A stretch of 64,000 nucleotides of DNA from an uncultured Flavobacteriia bacterium (GTDB lineage: Bacteria; Bacteroidota; Bacteroidia; Flavobacteriales_D; Crocinitomicaceae), in assembly GCA_937975705.1 (NCBI GenBank), contig CALJTX010000020.1, forward strand, positions 140,744-204,743, given 5' to 3'. A program made the translations under genes and the position numbers. The first letter of the stretch is position 1. Each line of letters starts with the position of its first letter. Below are positions 18,324 through 26,057 of the stretch, in pieces. The notes under the pieces were generated by a model that did not search any database, was not told the origin of the DNA, and saw only the letters and a program-made list of their open reading frames with translations.

Positions 18324-19081
18324 CAATAGGCATCTTACAGCTAGATCAAGTTTGGCTAGACAAAAAAGCCAATTTTGAGCGCATAGCGTCTTATTTAACC
18401 TCTGCGCCAAAGATGGACTTACTTCTCTTACCAGAAATGTTTCATACTGGCTTTTCCATGGACGTTTCTTGCGCAGATGAGTGGCCAAAATCCGAAGGTT
18501 TGGATTTCTTAAAGGATATCGCGTCTAAATATCAATTGGCCGTGTACACATCAATTATGGTAAAAGAGGGTTCGGTATATTTCAATCGCGGTGTTTTTGT
18601 ATTTCCGCATGGAGAAGTGGTTACTTACGACAAGCGCAAGGCTTTTGGTCTGGGTGGTGAGGATGTATATTTTCAAACTGGCAAAAAGGAAGTGATTGTA
18701 AACTACCTTGGTTGGAAGTTGAATCTTCAAATCTGTTATGATCTGCGTTTCCCTGAGCTTGTGCGCAACCGCGTCACAGAAGCGCAAGGTGCGGCGTATG
18801 ATGTGCTTTTAAACATCGCCAATTGGCCTCAAAAGCGCATTGCGCACTGGGATGCTCTGGGGAAGGCACGTGCAATAGAAAACCAATGTTATTTTGTGTG
18901 TTGTAATCGAGTAGGCCAGGATGGAAATCAGCTTGTGTACAATGGCCATAGCCAGGCCATAGATTTATGGGGTGAATATTTAATCCCCCCCCCCGAACAA
19001 GAAGGTTTATACGTTGTTACGTGTTCGGGTCCAACACTCAATGAAGGCCGAAAAATGCTGCCTTTTTTGAAGGACGCATAG
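18311..19081 (+). CDS. Carbon-nitrogen hydrolase, omega-amidase (YafV/Nit2 type)
   Basis: 256 residues, nitrilase superfamily. The catalytic triad is visible: E42 in LLPEMFHTGF, K108 in TYDKRKAF, C142 in LQICYDLRFPEL. Close similarity in layout to YafV and Nit2 omega-amidases, which convert 2-oxoglutaramate to 2-oxoglutarate and ammonia. It overlaps the aminotransferase gene, which makes the keto-amide substrate in the glutamine transaminase pathway. A run of ten C residues (18985-18994) encodes three prolines in LIPPPEQEG near the C-terminus. A length change there would shift the frame and remove the last 30 residues. Confidence 0.87.
   Translation: MQNLTIGILQLDQVWLDKKANFERIASYLTSAPKMDLLLLPEMFHTGFSMDVSCADEWPKSEGLDFLKDIASKYQLAVYTSIMVKEGSVYFNRGVFVFPHGEVVTYDKRKAFGLGGEDVYFQTGKKEVIVNYLGWKLNLQICYDLRFPELVRNRVTEAQGAAYDVLLNIANWPQKRIAHWDALGKARAIENQCYFVCCNRVGQDGNQLVYNGHSQAIDLWGEYLIPPPEQEGLYVVTCSGPTLNEGRKMLPFLKDA
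18985..18994 (+). repeat. C10 homopolymer inside the omega-amidase gene
   Basis: Ten consecutive C residues at codons for I-P-P-P. With ten C the frame stays open to the normal stop at 19081. It is the longest G/C homopolymer I noticed in the window, and its length fits known slippage-prone phase-variation tracts. Confidence 0.9.
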
Positions 19082-19096
19082 AAATCACTATATTTA
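19066..19096 (+). promoter_or_regulatory. Bacteroidetes-type promoter for the secreted protein at 19115
   Basis: TTTG at 19066-19069 and TATATTTA at 19089-19096 are separated by exactly 19 bases, one mismatch to TTTG-N19-TAnnTTTG. The -33 element lies in the last codons of the omega-amidase gene. Expected transcript start is near 19103, about 12 bases before the ATG. Confidence 0.55.
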
Positions 19097-19114
19097 TTAC
19101 CAAATAACAAGAAA

Positions 19115-20932
19115 ATGAAAAAAATTATACTCTTTGTAAGCGCACTTGCTTCTGTAGCCTATGCTCAAAAAGCGCCGCGTATCCAGACCTTCCAGGAATT
19201 AGTAAAGGCACCTAAAGTGGCTACTGAAGCTGCCGACGAAAAAATCCTTGGTGTAACACTTTGGTCAGACGACTTTTCAACTCCAGCAAACTGGACCCTC
19301 GACAACTCTGGTCAGAGCGGTATTGATTTTGGTTGGAATATCAACAACAACAACGATGGTTGGTGGGCTACAAGTGGTATTGCCTCTACTTCAGGCGGTA
19401 ACTATGCAGAGCTAGTCAATGGTGATCCAACAGCATCTCCAGCAACTCAAGCATTGAATGTTGTCTATACACTCACCACTGCTCAGCCAATTGACATCGC
19501 GGCATTAGGCGGGAGCAACCAAGTTTCTTTGCAATTTCAACAATATGGTGCGCGTTTCAACGACCTTCAAGAAATGCAAATTTCTACAGATGGCACTACA
19601 TGGGTTACTGTCGGAAACAACCTAGACAAAACTGTTTTGTCTTCAGCAGGAGGTTCGGCTTACGCCAATCCAGATACCAAAATCATCAACTTGGCTACGT
19701 TTTTAACGGCTACGCCTAGTCCTATTTGGGTTCGTTTTTCTTGGACAACAAACTACCCGGCTTCAGCTACTAATCCAAACGTTTGGGTTACTTATGGCTG
19801 GTATATCGACGACGTTAAAATCGTGACAAACCCAACCAATGATCTTTCTGTAACTTCAACTTTCTGGGGTACAGCTGGTTTGCCTTATTTCCAAATCCCT
19901 GACGAGCAAGTTACCGAAATCGGTTTTGCTGCTGACGTATTCAACGGCGGTGTTAATACACAATCAAACGTAAAATTGAACATCAATGCCAACAACGGCG
20001 CTTGGACAGGTTCATCTGCTCCAGTTAGTATCAACTCACTTGATACAGCTGCAATTGAATTAACGACATTCTATACACCACCTGCAACACCAGGTAACAT
20101 CTCTATCACACGTTCTATTACTGCTGATTCAACAGACGATATTCCTGCTAACAACGCGATGGCAAATATTGATTTTGCTGTTACTGACTTTATTTATGCA
20201 CGTGACAACGGTACGCCTTCTGGCAATACTTCTAACGGTACAGATGGTTTTGAATCAGGTAACCTATTCGACATTTTCCAAGATGCTACGCTTAAAGCAA
20301 TCAACGTGCGTTTGCCAGGAGGAGCTTCAGGAGCAACTGTTGGAACAGAAATTTTTGTGAAGTTGTATTCAGTTGATGCCACTACAGGTGACTTCATGTT
20401 CGAATCAGAGTCAGCACCACTTGTTTTGGCTGCTAACAACCTCAATGTTAACTTGGTGATGGAATTAGAGCCATATGTAGATGTATTTGCGGGCACAACA
20501 TACTTAGCCGTAGTTGGTTCATATTCTACTGGTTTGCGTGTTTCTAACGCAGGAAAGTCAGAACCACAAACTACATTCTTCCTAGACATGGCAGACAACA
20601 CTTGGTACTACTCAACCAACACGCCAATGGTTCGCATGAATTTCGACCCAATTTTGAACGTAGCTGAACAAACAGAATTGAGCCAAGCAGTAGTTATGCC
20701 AAACCCTACAGCTGCAAATGCAGCGTTGCGTTTTGAATTGAAAAACACCAGCGACGTCACTATCGTTGTAACAGACCTTACAGGTAAAGTGATGCAAGCA
20801 AATGAACTGATGCAATTGGCAGCAGGCGCACAAGAAGTCTCTTTAGCTTCTGAGCAATGGGCTGCAGGTATCTATACAGTGAGCATTACTTCAAACGGTA
20901 GCACACTTACTAAGAAATTCGTGAAACGTTAA
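19115..20932 (+). CDS. T9SS type A sorted secreted protein with MAM/choice-of-anchor-like domain
   Basis: 605 residues beginning with a signal peptide (MKKIILFVSALASVAYAQ). A short pro-like region is followed at about 45-235 by a jelly-roll domain (LWSDDFSTPANWTLDNSG ... VSLQFQQYGARFNDLQEMQI ... GWYIDDVKIV), the pattern of MAM-like or choice-of-anchor J domains. Further beta-rich domains follow, then a type A sorting domain at the end (VVMPNPTAANAALRF ... VVTDLTGKVM ... GIYTVSITSNGS ... KFVKR). No peptidase or glycosidase motif is visible. It has its own promoter and a terminator, so it is probably monocistronic. The cargo function is unknown. Confidence 0.85.
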   Translation: MKKIILFVSALASVAYAQKAPRIQTFQELVKAPKVATEAADEKILGVTLWSDDFSTPANWTLDNSGQSGIDFGWNINNNNDGWWATSGIASTSGGNYAELVNGDPTASPATQALNVVYTLTTAQPIDIAALGGSNQVSLQFQQYGARFNDLQEMQISTDGTTWVTVGNNLDKTVLSSAGGSAYANPDTKIINLATFLTATPSPIWVRFSWTTNYPASATNPNVWVTYGWYIDDVKIVTNPTNDLSVTSTFWGTAGLPYFQIPDEQVTEIGFAADVFNGGVNTQSNVKLNINANNGAWTGSSAPVSINSLDTAAIELTTFYTPPATPGNISITRSITADSTDDIPANNAMANIDFAVTDFIYARDNGTPSGNTSNGTDGFESGNLFDIFQDATLKAINVRLPGGASGATVGTEIFVKLYSVDATTGDFMFESESAPLVLAANNLNVNLVMELEPYVDVFAGTTYLAVVGSYSTGLRVSNAGKSEPQTTFFLDMADNTWYYSTNTPMVRMNFDPILNVAEQTELSQAVVMPNPTAANAALRFELKNTSDVTIVVTDLTGKVMQANELMQLAAGAQEVSLASEQWAAGIYTVSITSNGSTLTKKFVKR

Positions 20933-20951
20933 TTTCTTTAAACTAAATTTG

Positions 20952-20976
20952 AAAAGCCGGGCAACCGGCTTTTTTT
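20952..20976 (+). terminator. Rho-independent terminator
   Basis: AAAAGCCGG, loop GCAA, CCGGC followed by TTTTTTTT. It is 20 bases after the stop of the secreted-protein gene and only 7 bases before the start of the YqaA gene. Confidence 0.88.
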
Positions 20977-20982
20977 GTACAC

Positions 20983-21411
20983 ATGAGTTTCGAAATCGGA
21001 TATTTAGGATTGTTTTTGGCTAGCTTTTTGGCAGCAACTATTTTGCCCGTGGCCTCAGAAATATTTTTGGCAACCATGTTAACGATGGGTTATGAACCCT
21101 GGACTTGCATTGGAGTAGCAACTGTAGGCAACACAACCGGAGCTTGGTTGAATTACGGAATAGGGTATTTAGGCAAGCCAAGTTGGCTTCAAAAGTTGGG
21201 TGCTAAACAAGAGGCTATTGATCGGTGGCAAGGGCAAATCCAGCGCCATGGAAGTTGGATGGCATTGCTTTGTTGGCTTCCGTTAATTGGCGACGTTATT
21301 GGCATTGCATTGGGATTCTTTCGGGCACCTTGGTTACCTACATTTCTTTTGATGGGTGTCGGGAAGTTGTTTCGCTACCTTTTGGTATGGGCAGGTTATT
21401 ATCTTTGGTAA
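20983..21411 (+). CDS. YqaA family (DedA/SNARE-associated-like) inner-membrane protein
   Basis: 142 residues with about four hydrophobic segments. Characteristic motifs are LPVASEIFLATML, ATVGNTTGAWLNYGIGYLG and LCWLPLIGDVIGIALGFFR, which identify the YqaA branch of the DedA superfamily. DedA proteins are linked to membrane homeostasis and lipid carrier flipping; the YqaA branch itself is poorly characterised. The gene starts just after a terminator, and its 3' end overlaps the convergent S41 peptidase gene by 13 bases. Confidence 0.85.
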   Translation: MSFEIGYLGLFLASFLAATILPVASEIFLATMLTMGYEPWTCIGVATVGNTTGAWLNYGIGYLGKPSWLQKLGAKQEAIDRWQGQIQRHGSWMALLCWLPLIGDVIGIALGFFRAPWLPTFLLMGVGKLFRYLLVWAGYYLW

Positions 21412-22883
21412 GTCTTTAGGTATTCCAAAAACGGATCGCGCTGCTCAATGATATCCTCTCTTGTCGCTTTGATCAGAATATCCGGACTGATCGCAGAAAG
21501 AATGCGATCTTGTATATGAAAAGGCGTAAATTTTAAGGTGGCCACCATCACATCGATTTTTGAATTTTTTAACGAAATGATGGCTGGATTTCCGAAAGTG
21601 CCACCCATTCCGCCCATACACGGCGTGCCCAGAATTTTGCCGCGCTCAATGTGCTTGAACCATGCCGCAAACAACACAGAGGCCGACATCGAATTCCCAT
21701 TCAGAACGAGGTTGCAGTCACCCTTAAAAACATAATTGCGGTCGTTTTCAGGAATGTAGTCGTATACAATGGTCTTGGTGGCTCCTTTGGGTAATTTATA
21801 AAAGTCGTATTCTTTTGAGATGAGCCCGTTTGGATAGACATTCTTGGCGCGGTTTTCAAACTGCATTTGCTGCATGGGGCTTAATAATGCAAAGCGATCG
21901 TAATTACTGCGTTTATAGAGGTAATTTGTTTTTACAGCCGTTTGTTTGGTATTGATATAGCTGAAAAGATATTCTTCGGCACGTAAAAGCCCGCCTAGAT
22001 TATTGCGCAGATCTATATAAATAGTGGTACAGCGGCGTTCTTGTACTTCGTCAAAGAAGGCATCGACTTGCTTTTTATATAAGTTGAGTGAAAGGGGCTG
22101 AAAGGATTCAACAACGAGAATACCATTGTTATTTTCATCAAAAGAGTAATGTACTTCTTCATCTGGTGCGCTGAAAATTCCTGCTAAAAAATACTTCCAT
22201 GAAGTGCTATATGCGATGTCTTTATTGAGCGTATCTCCTGCGGGAGTCACCATCTTTACCTTGGCGCTTTTTGCCTGCCTTAAATTCATGCAAAGCAGGT
22301 TGTACACCACTCCAATATATTCGCAAGCCACTTCTTCTTTCGCTGCGGTAGCATCTCCTTCACTCAAACTGAGGGCTAGGGCGTAGGCATACAATTGGTC
22401 GACACTAAAGGTATCAATTTGCAAGAGTTCTGCACCGATAATGAACGCTGGATTAAAGGCCCCGCTGATGTAGAATTTGTCATTGATGGTCTCTACAAAA
22501 AAAGGTAGCACTTTGCGCTGTCCGTTGACTTGGTAAAGAAATTGTTTGGGATTGATGCCAGTATGTGAATCTTTGAGTGCAATGAGATAGGTATTCAAGA
22601 CAAGGGTGAAGTCAAATACACTGATTGGCTTGGTTATTTTTGATTTGGCTTGATTATACGCCTCACTGAGGTCGTTTAGGTTTCCGTAGTAGGTGGGGTT
22701 GGGGTGCGTTTCTAAAATATGCTTGTGCAACTGTGCTAAATCAGCTTGCATGGCCTCTGGGCATAAAAATGTTTTGGCAGCCAGTTCTTTTTTAGGTCTA
22801 AAACTACTTTGACACTCTTGTGCATAGCCCATTGCGCAACAGAGAAAAATAATAGCAAAAGAAGTCCATTGGCGCATGTGCAT
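21399..22883 (-). CDS. S41 family (C-terminal processing-like) peptidase, secreted
   Basis: 494 residues with a signal peptide (MRQWTSFAIIFLCCAMGYAQ); a second ATG two codons in (22877) is equally possible. The S41 core is visible as TTIYIDLRNNLGGLLRAEE, and the serine region is NGNSMSASVLFAAWF followed by GKILGTPCMGGMGGTFGNP. The serine in NSMSAS is the expected nucleophile; the usual catalytic lysine is not clearly placed. No standard PDZ sequence is recognisable before the catalytic region. It is likely periplasmic or outer-membrane associated. Substrate unknown. It lies alone on the minus strand between plus-strand genes and ends by overlapping yqaA. Confidence 0.8.
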   Translation of the reverse strand: MHMRQWTSFAIIFLCCAMGYAQECQSSFRPKKELAAKTFLCPEAMQADLAQLHKHILETHPNPTYYGNLNDLSEAYNQAKSKITKPISVFDFTLVLNTYLIALKDSHTGINPKQFLYQVNGQRKVLPFFVETINDKFYISGAFNPAFIIGAELLQIDTFSVDQLYAYALALSLSEGDATAAKEEVACEYIGVVYNLLCMNLRQAKSAKVKMVTPAGDTLNKDIAYSTSWKYFLAGIFSAPDEEVHYSFDENNNGILVVESFQPLSLNLYKKQVDAFFDEVQERRCTTIYIDLRNNLGGLLRAEEYLFSYINTKQTAVKTNYLYKRSNYDRFALLSPMQQMQFENRAKNVYPNGLISKEYDFYKLPKGATKTIVYDYIPENDRNYVFKGDCNLVLNGNSMSASVLFAAWFKHIERGKILGTPCMGGMGGTFGNPAIISLKNSKIDVMVATLKFTPFHIQDRILSAISPDILIKATREDIIEQRDPFLEYLKTYQR

Positions 22884-22899
22884 TTCTACGAGATTGTTT

Positions 22900-22907
22900 T
22901 AAATTTG
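22900..22907 (+). promoter_or_regulatory. TAnnTTTG -7 box six bases before the small lipoprotein
   Basis: TAAATTTG matches the Bacteroidetes -7 box and ends 6 bases before the ATG at 22914. The expected -33 position holds TGTG, one mismatch. A start site so close to the ATG would give a nearly leaderless mRNA. Confidence 0.4.
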
Positions 22908-22913
22908 TTCAGT

Positions 22914-23180
22914 ATGAGTCTTATAAAATTAAGCATTTCTTTTCTTGCCTCTGTTGCATTGTTATCGGCCTGTTCACAGCCTGATCAAACACAGTGTGCT
23001 TGTCTCAAGCAAGCCCAAAAAGTCAACCGCCTTTCAGCGGTTATTTGGTCTTCAAATGCCACACACAACGACACCCTTTTATTGAAAAAAGCACTTCAAA
23101 AAAAGCAAGCCGTTTGTAAAAAATTAGAACAGAGCGCTCCTGAAGCCCTTCAAAATTTAAAAGAGGCATGCCAACAATAA
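22914..23180 (+). CDS. Small lipoprotein, unknown function
   Basis: 88 residues. The ATG at 22914 is chosen because it is directly followed by a lipoprotein signal peptide with lipobox LLSACS; upstream in-frame ATG 22809 lies inside the divergent peptidase gene. The mature part is short, charged and probably helical, with three further cysteines (QCACLKQ, VCKKLEQ) and one at the end (EACQQ). I recognise no family. The next gene starts 8 bases after its stop, so the two are probably cotranscribed. Confidence 0.65.
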   Translation: MSLIKLSISFLASVALLSACSQPDQTQCACLKQAQKVNRLSAVIWSSNATHNDTLLLKKALQKKQAVCKKLEQSAPEALQNLKEACQQ

Positions 23181-23188
23181 GAGACAAC

Positions 23189-24076
23189 ATGCCAACGGTG
23201 CTTATTGCTGGAGGTTCTGGCCTCATTGGCAGTCACCTCACGCGTCATTTCAAAGACCGCGGCTTCAGAGTTTACAAACTGACCCGAAAGCCCACCAAAC
23301 ACGGTCATATTTTTTGGGACCCAAAATTAGAGAAGATCAATACGAGTAAGTTGGCTAAAATTGATGTATTGGTCAATCTTGCCGGTGAAAATATTGGCTC
23401 AAAGCGCTGGACATCCCAACGGAAAGCTCAAATTATGTCTTCCCGTGTTGAAGGCACCGATTTTTTAGCAACGCTCATTCCGCAAATGACCAACCTCAAG
23501 TATTATGTTGGGGCTTCTGGTGTCAATTGCTATGAGGATGTACCGGGTAAAATATTTAGAGAAGAAGATCCTTATGGCACTGATTTTTTGGCTACCGTTG
23601 TCAAAGAGTGGGAGGCTGCACATCAACGTGTACTGAATCAGGTACCCGGATCCATACTCCGCATTTCCATGGTATTGTCTAAACACGGTGGCTCTTTGCA
23701 CCTCATGAAACAACCGGTTTATTGGGGAATTGGCGCACCAATTGGTCGGGGCAGCCAAAATAGTCCTTGGGTACATATTGACGATTTGTGCCGCTTGGTA
23801 TTGTTTGCCCATGAAAATAACCTGCAAGGCACATACAATGTACTGGGTGCAAATGCGACCAATTTAGAAATGACGCAACGCTTGGCAAAATGGTTGAAAA
23901 GACCTCTTTTTATGCCAAACATCCCCGCCTTCTTTTTGCGCTTATTGCTTGGCGAACGCGCAATTTTAGTATTGGCAGATCTGAAGGCCAGCAATCAAAA
24001 AGTCAAAGACGCAGGCTTCACCTTTAAATATACTTCACTAGACAGCGTCTTCAAGTCCTTTTTTAAGAAGGGATAG
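23189..24076 (+). CDS. TIGR01777 family NAD(P)-dependent epimerase
   Basis: 295 residues. It starts with the Rossmann motif VLIAGGSGLIGSHLTRHF. Other family features are VLVNLAGENIGSKRWTSQRK, SSRVEGTDFL, YYVGASGVNCY and a C-terminal domain (DUF1731-like: NLEMTQRLAKWLKRPLF ... GERAILVLADLKASNQKV ... LDSVFKSFF). This is the YfcH/SulA-type group of extended SDR proteins, whose substrate is not known. An alternative in-frame ATG at 23168 would overlap the upstream lipoprotein by 13 bases; I prefer 23189. The gene ends 4 bases before a convergent methyltransferase gene. Confidence 0.87.
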   Translation: MPTVLIAGGSGLIGSHLTRHFKDRGFRVYKLTRKPTKHGHIFWDPKLEKINTSKLAKIDVLVNLAGENIGSKRWTSQRKAQIMSSRVEGTDFLATLIPQMTNLKYYVGASGVNCYEDVPGKIFREEDPYGTDFLATVVKEWEAAHQRVLNQVPGSILRISMVLSKHGGSLHLMKQPVYWGIGAPIGRGSQNSPWVHIDDLCRLVLFAHENNLQGTYNVLGANATNLEMTQRLAKWLKRPLFMPNIPAFFLRLLLGERAILVLADLKASNQKVKDAGFTFKYTSLDSVFKSFFKKG

Positions 24077-24079
24077 TAC

Positions 24080-24931
24080 TTATTCTATTCTAAGGAGCTC
24101 ACCGCAATAAAGCGTTTTTTCTGTCTGACTTTCTAGGTAAAGTTCGGTGTGTTCGGCACGGCGCCCTTCAAAATACATATCGGCTAACTCGGTCAGGAGA
24201 TTGGCCTCAATAGAGGGCGAGTAGGTGTTGAGGGTGAGGCGCCCGGAGGGGCTAAGTATTTGTGCACAAGCGGCAAAAAGCTGATCGATTTTATCTTCTA
24301 GTTTCCACTTTTCTCCTTTGACGCCGTTGCCCCATGCGGGTGGGTCCATGAGGATGTAGTTGTATTGATGTCCGCGTCGCGCTTCTCGTTCAGCAAATTT
24401 GAGGGCATCTTCTAGTACCCAATGGATATTGAGCAGTCGGCTAGCGTCCATGTTTTGGCTGGCCCAGTTCAAGATAGATTTAGAAGAATCGATGTGAAAA
24501 GTGTCGGCACCTTTGAGCCTAGCCATGCAACTTGCTGCGCCGGTATAGGCAAAAAGATTGAGAAATTTGTCGTCTGAACCCACGTGGGCATCGATGTGCG
24601 CCCAATTAATTGCTTGCTCGGGGAAGAGGCCGACATGTTTGAATGTGGAAGTGCCGAGCACAAACTTTAAGCGACCATACGAGATTTGCCATTCTGTTGG
24701 CGCATCTTTCTTAAGGGCTTTCCAGCGACCTGCTTTACCTGGACTTTCTGTGAATTCCCAATGAGCCATTTCTTTCCATTCGGTAAACGGCTTGCCACTG
24801 TGAAAATAAGCTTGAACATCGGGTCTGATGGTAATGACCTTGCCCCAGCGTTCAAGTTTTTTACCACCTCCGGCATCAATTAATTGGTAATCTGGCCAGG
24901 TAGGCGCTATGGCGCGAGGCGGTTGAGACAT
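24080..24931 (-). CDS. Class I SAM-dependent methyltransferase (RlmI/RlmK-like)
   Basis: 283 residues from the ATG at 24931, which sits one base beyond the upstream stop; an extra 11-codon upstream extension is possible but unlikely. SAM-binding motif I is FLNLFAYTGAASCMAR, and motif IV is NYILMDPPAWGNG. The N-terminal 90 residues form a small beta domain (KLERWGKVITIRPDVQAYF) of the type found in rRNA large-subunit cytosine methyltransferases. The probable substrate is 23S rRNA, but no PUA domain is present, so this is uncertain. It is the last gene of a three-gene minus-strand operon. Confidence 0.78.
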   Translation of the reverse strand: MSQPPRAIAPTWPDYQLIDAGGGKKLERWGKVITIRPDVQAYFHSGKPFTEWKEMAHWEFTESPGKAGRWKALKKDAPTEWQISYGRLKFVLGTSTFKHVGLFPEQAINWAHIDAHVGSDDKFLNLFAYTGAASCMARLKGADTFHIDSSKSILNWASQNMDASRLLNIHWVLEDALKFAEREARRGHQYNYILMDPPAWGNGVKGEKWKLEDKIDQLFAACAQILSPSGRLTLNTYSPSIEANLLTELADMYFEGRRAEHTELYLESQTEKTLYCGELLRIE

Positions 24932-24932
24932 A

Positions 24933-25514
24933 TTAACGCATTTTAGGGGTTTTCTTGCGACCACCCGTCATTTGGGCCATACGCATTTGATTTTTGGAAG
25001 GCGCCATCTGAAGTTGTTGTTGTAACATCTTGATTTGATCGCGCAACATGCCGTTTTTATCGTGTTTTTTGGCTTCTGCAAGCAGCGCCAATGCTTCTGG
25101 GCGTCGGCCCGTTTGGGCACAGATGCCAGCTAAATGCATGCGTGCTACAGCGTTGTCCTCTTTTTGACGCAAGCCCAAGTTTATGGCTTTGCGCAAGAGT
25201 TGTTCGGAGGTCGCAAAACCTAGTTCTTGTGCACCAAGTACCGCTTTGAGATAGAGAATGTAGGCATGTTGCTTTTTTGGCAATAAATGCGGGTGTGTAA
25301 TTTTGTTGATATACGCTTTGGCTTTGTCTTGATTGCCCACACGCATTTGATTGAGCGCTAAAATCATGTTCTCATTTCTAAAAAATGAAAGGATGATAAG
25401 CGCAGTGATGAAAATAAAGAAGATGCCCCAACCCCAGTGTCCGGATACAAAGAGGTAAACATTGAAGAAAGTGGCAACAAGTGCCAAAACGATGCGGATG
25501 ATAAATGCGGTCAT
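24933..25514 (-). CDS. Membrane-anchored TPR-like protein
   Basis: 193 residues. Two adjacent transmembrane helices occupy about 4-44 (IVLALVATFFNVYLFV and WGIFFIFITALIILSFF). Four to five helical hairpins resembling tetratricopeptide repeats follow (ILALNQMRVGNQDKAKAYI, AYILYLKAVLGAQELG, VARMHLAGICAQTGRRPEAL). The C-terminus is basic and methionine/glutamine-rich (MRMAQMTGGRKKTPKMR). No enzyme motif. It is the middle gene of a minus-strand operon, 3 bases from the RidA gene and 1 base from the methyltransferase gene, and could act as a scaffold at the inner membrane. Confidence 0.7.
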   Translation of the reverse strand: MTAFIIRIVLALVATFFNVYLFVSGHWGWGIFFIFITALIILSFFRNENMILALNQMRVGNQDKAKAYINKITHPHLLPKKQHAYILYLKAVLGAQELGFATSEQLLRKAINLGLRQKEDNAVARMHLAGICAQTGRRPEALALLAEAKKHDKNGMLRDQIKMLQQQLQMAPSKNQMRMAQMTGGRKKTPKMR

Positions 25515-25517
25515 AGG

Positions 25518-25955
25518 TTAAGATTCAATTGTGGCAATACATTTAAGTTCGATGGCAATAGGTGTGGGTAGCGAGGAAATCTCGACAGTTGTGCGGCACG
25601 GCAGGTTGTCTTTGAAGTATTCTGCGTACAGTTTGTTATAGGTATGGAAATCACGTTTCATATTGACTAAAAACACAGTGACGTCAACGAGTTGCTCCCA
25701 ACTAGAACCAGATGCTTCTAGAATGATGCGCACGTTTTCAAATACGCTGCGACATTGTGCTTCAAAATCAAAGGTGATAAAATTACCGTTGTGATCTAGC
25801 TTGAGCCCCGGGACAGAAGAGTCATTGGCATCTGAGCCCGCAACGCGAGGTCCAACACCTGATAAAAATAACAAATTGCCCACGCGGCGCGCGTGCGGAT
25901 ACAGACCTACTGGTTTGGGAGCGTTGTCTGTAGAGATACGTTCATTTACTGACAT
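25518..25955 (-). CDS. RidA/YjgF family protein, 2-aminomuconate deaminase-like
   Basis: 145 residues from the ATG at 25955. A longer in-frame extension up to 26075 would run into the divergent glycosyltransferase gene and has no family similarity. Rid family motifs: PHARRVGNLLFLSGVGPR, QCRSVFENVRIILEASG, VDVTVFLVNM, and the arginine in PCRTTVEISSLPTP that binds the imine carboxylate in deaminating members. The YPHARRVGNLLF start and SLPTPIAIELKCIA end resemble the 2-aminomuconate deaminase (AmnD) branch, which suggests kynurenine catabolism, though no other gene of that pathway is near. Confidence 0.82.
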   Translation of the reverse strand: MSVNERISTDNAPKPVGLYPHARRVGNLLFLSGVGPRVAGSDANDSSVPGLKLDHNGNFITFDFEAQCRSVFENVRIILEASGSSWEQLVDVTVFLVNMKRDFHTYNKLYAEYFKDNLPCRTTVEISSLPTPIAIELKCIATIES

Positions 25956-25970
25956 TTCACGGAATTTACG

Positions 25971-25978
25971 CAAATATA
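25971..25978 (-). promoter_or_regulatory. TAnnTTTG -7 box for the minus-strand RidA operon
   Basis: On the minus strand TATATTTG matches the -7 consensus and ends 15 bases before the ATG at 25955. No TTTG is found at the expected -33 spacing, so support is partial. It also marks the RidA start over the longer extension. Confidence 0.4.
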
Positions 25979-26057
25979 GGGAAAGGCGAGCGATTTGAGC
26001 AGATCTTAGTATCAAACCCCAATCAAAAGCCAAGATAATTGCGTAAATTCGCTCTAC

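Noticed and set aside
18311..19081. Frameshift in the omega-amidase at the C10 tract
   Set aside because: With ten C the frame reads through to a normal C-terminus and stop, so the gene is intact as given.
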